Source of the DNA: Candidatus Latescibacterota bacterium
GTDB taxonomy: Bacteria; JAAXHH01
Assembly: GCA_012270975.1 (NCBI GenBank)
Contig: JAAXHH010000006.1
Coordinates: 49,009-113,008 of the forward strand
Reading direction: 5' to 3'
Length of the DNA: 64,000 bases
Shown here one piece after another: positions 63,596-64,000 of this stretch (position 1 is its first letter; each line of letters opens with the position of its first letter). The notes below the pieces were generated by a model. That model saw only the letters and a list, made by a program, of their open reading frames with translations, was not told where the DNA came from and searched no databases. The translations under genes were made by a program, and so were the position numbers.

Positions 63596-64000
63596 TGGGG
63601 TGGACCAGGTTACCGCGTATCGTAGAGATCGAGCACGGGAGAATGCAGGTGGGATTCGTAGATGAAATTAGGGAATGCGGGATAACAATGGAACTGGATG
63701 ACTACCTGTTGGGCGTAGACAGACCGTTTAAGTATTCAAAGGTAATAGTATCGCGGTAATCAAGAGATCGAAGGATGCAGATTGCAAGCTTTTAGATAAT
63801 ACTGGGAGTTTTAGTCTGTCACGGATTTGTTTAACTGACACGTACATGTTTAGGCCACTTTGTCCGGGCACATAATGACAAACAGGCTAATAGCAGCCAT
63901 CTAGTAAGCAATATAGCAGTGTCCATCTTCGGTAAAGTTATACAGTTCCCTGGCTGCTTCGTCTGTGTGGAATGCCTCTGGAGTTGACCCGGTTTAATGG
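63596..64000. other. Gene-free end of the window
   Basis: About 405 bp upstream of the MFS gene with no protein-like reading on either strand, no hairpin of note and lower GC content. A gene could start beyond the window edge. Confidence 0.4.

Overview
The window looks like chromosomal DNA of a GC-rich, probably uncultivated, Gram-negative bacterium. Evidence for an outer membrane: lipoprotein and Sec/Tat signal peptides, a DUF481 outer-membrane-type protein and a tripartite-type ABC exporter with a periplasmic adaptor. Several phytanoyl-CoA-type dioxygenases, Gfo/Idh/MocA oxidoreductases, ~800-residue FtsX/MacB-like permeases, LamG and FG-GAP proteins recall FCB-group lineages such as Latescibacterota. 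That placement is inference from gene content only. No rRNA, tRNA, CRISPR array or phage structural gene was seen.

Layout. 1-2.6 kb: the start of an HTH-type citrate synthase (minus) faces a leuB-like dehydrogenase and a CitA-like citrate synthase, with an operator-like palindromic spacer between. 2.7-11.7 kb: three PhyH dioxygenases, an SDR, a ceramidase-like hydrolase, two membrane sterol-reductase homologues (ERG4/ERG24-like and steroid 5-alpha-reductase-like), a methyltransferase and a DUF4377 lipoprotein. 11.9-23.9 kb: katG, a possible EBP/EXPERA-like membrane protein, an M19 dipeptidase, an FG-GAP protein, a methyltransferase, a zinc-ribbon protein overlapping a HIT protein, an alpha/beta hydrolase translationally coupled to an enolase-superfamily enzyme, a TIM-barrel glycosidase-like protein and a nitrilase-family protein.

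23.9-25.6 kb is a gene graveyard: a split TPR gene, a lipoprotein with three frameshifts, and a PhyH gene with an early TGA that is cut off by the next gene. 25.6-39.2 kb holds four ABC permease paralogues without an ATPase. Between them lie an MFS exporter, a GNAT fragment and two methyltransferases. 39.2-48.3 kb is a PhyH gene, a DUF481 protein and what looks like a sugar or sugar-acid catabolic group (two Gfo/Idh enzymes, HpcH/HpaI aldolase, Ldh-family dehydrogenase, class V aminotransferase, PfkB kinase). It includes a methyltransferase gene interrupted by two adjacent in-frame TGA codons. 48.4-53.3 kb: a Tat-exported class V aminotransferase-like protein, a two-LamG-domain secreted protein and an alpha/alpha-barrel-like protein.

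53.4-61.6 kb is an ABC exporter operon (ATPase, permease, HlyD-type adaptor). It is split between permease and adaptor by an AT-richer two-gene cassette encoding a calcineurin-like metallophosphoesterase and an Hsp90/GHKL-type ATPase with overlapping ATGA coupling. I do not recognise this pair as a named system; it is the best candidate for an undescribed, possibly anti-phage, module. The window closes with an alpha/beta hydrolase, a frameshifted MFS transporter and about 400 bp with no gene that I can see.
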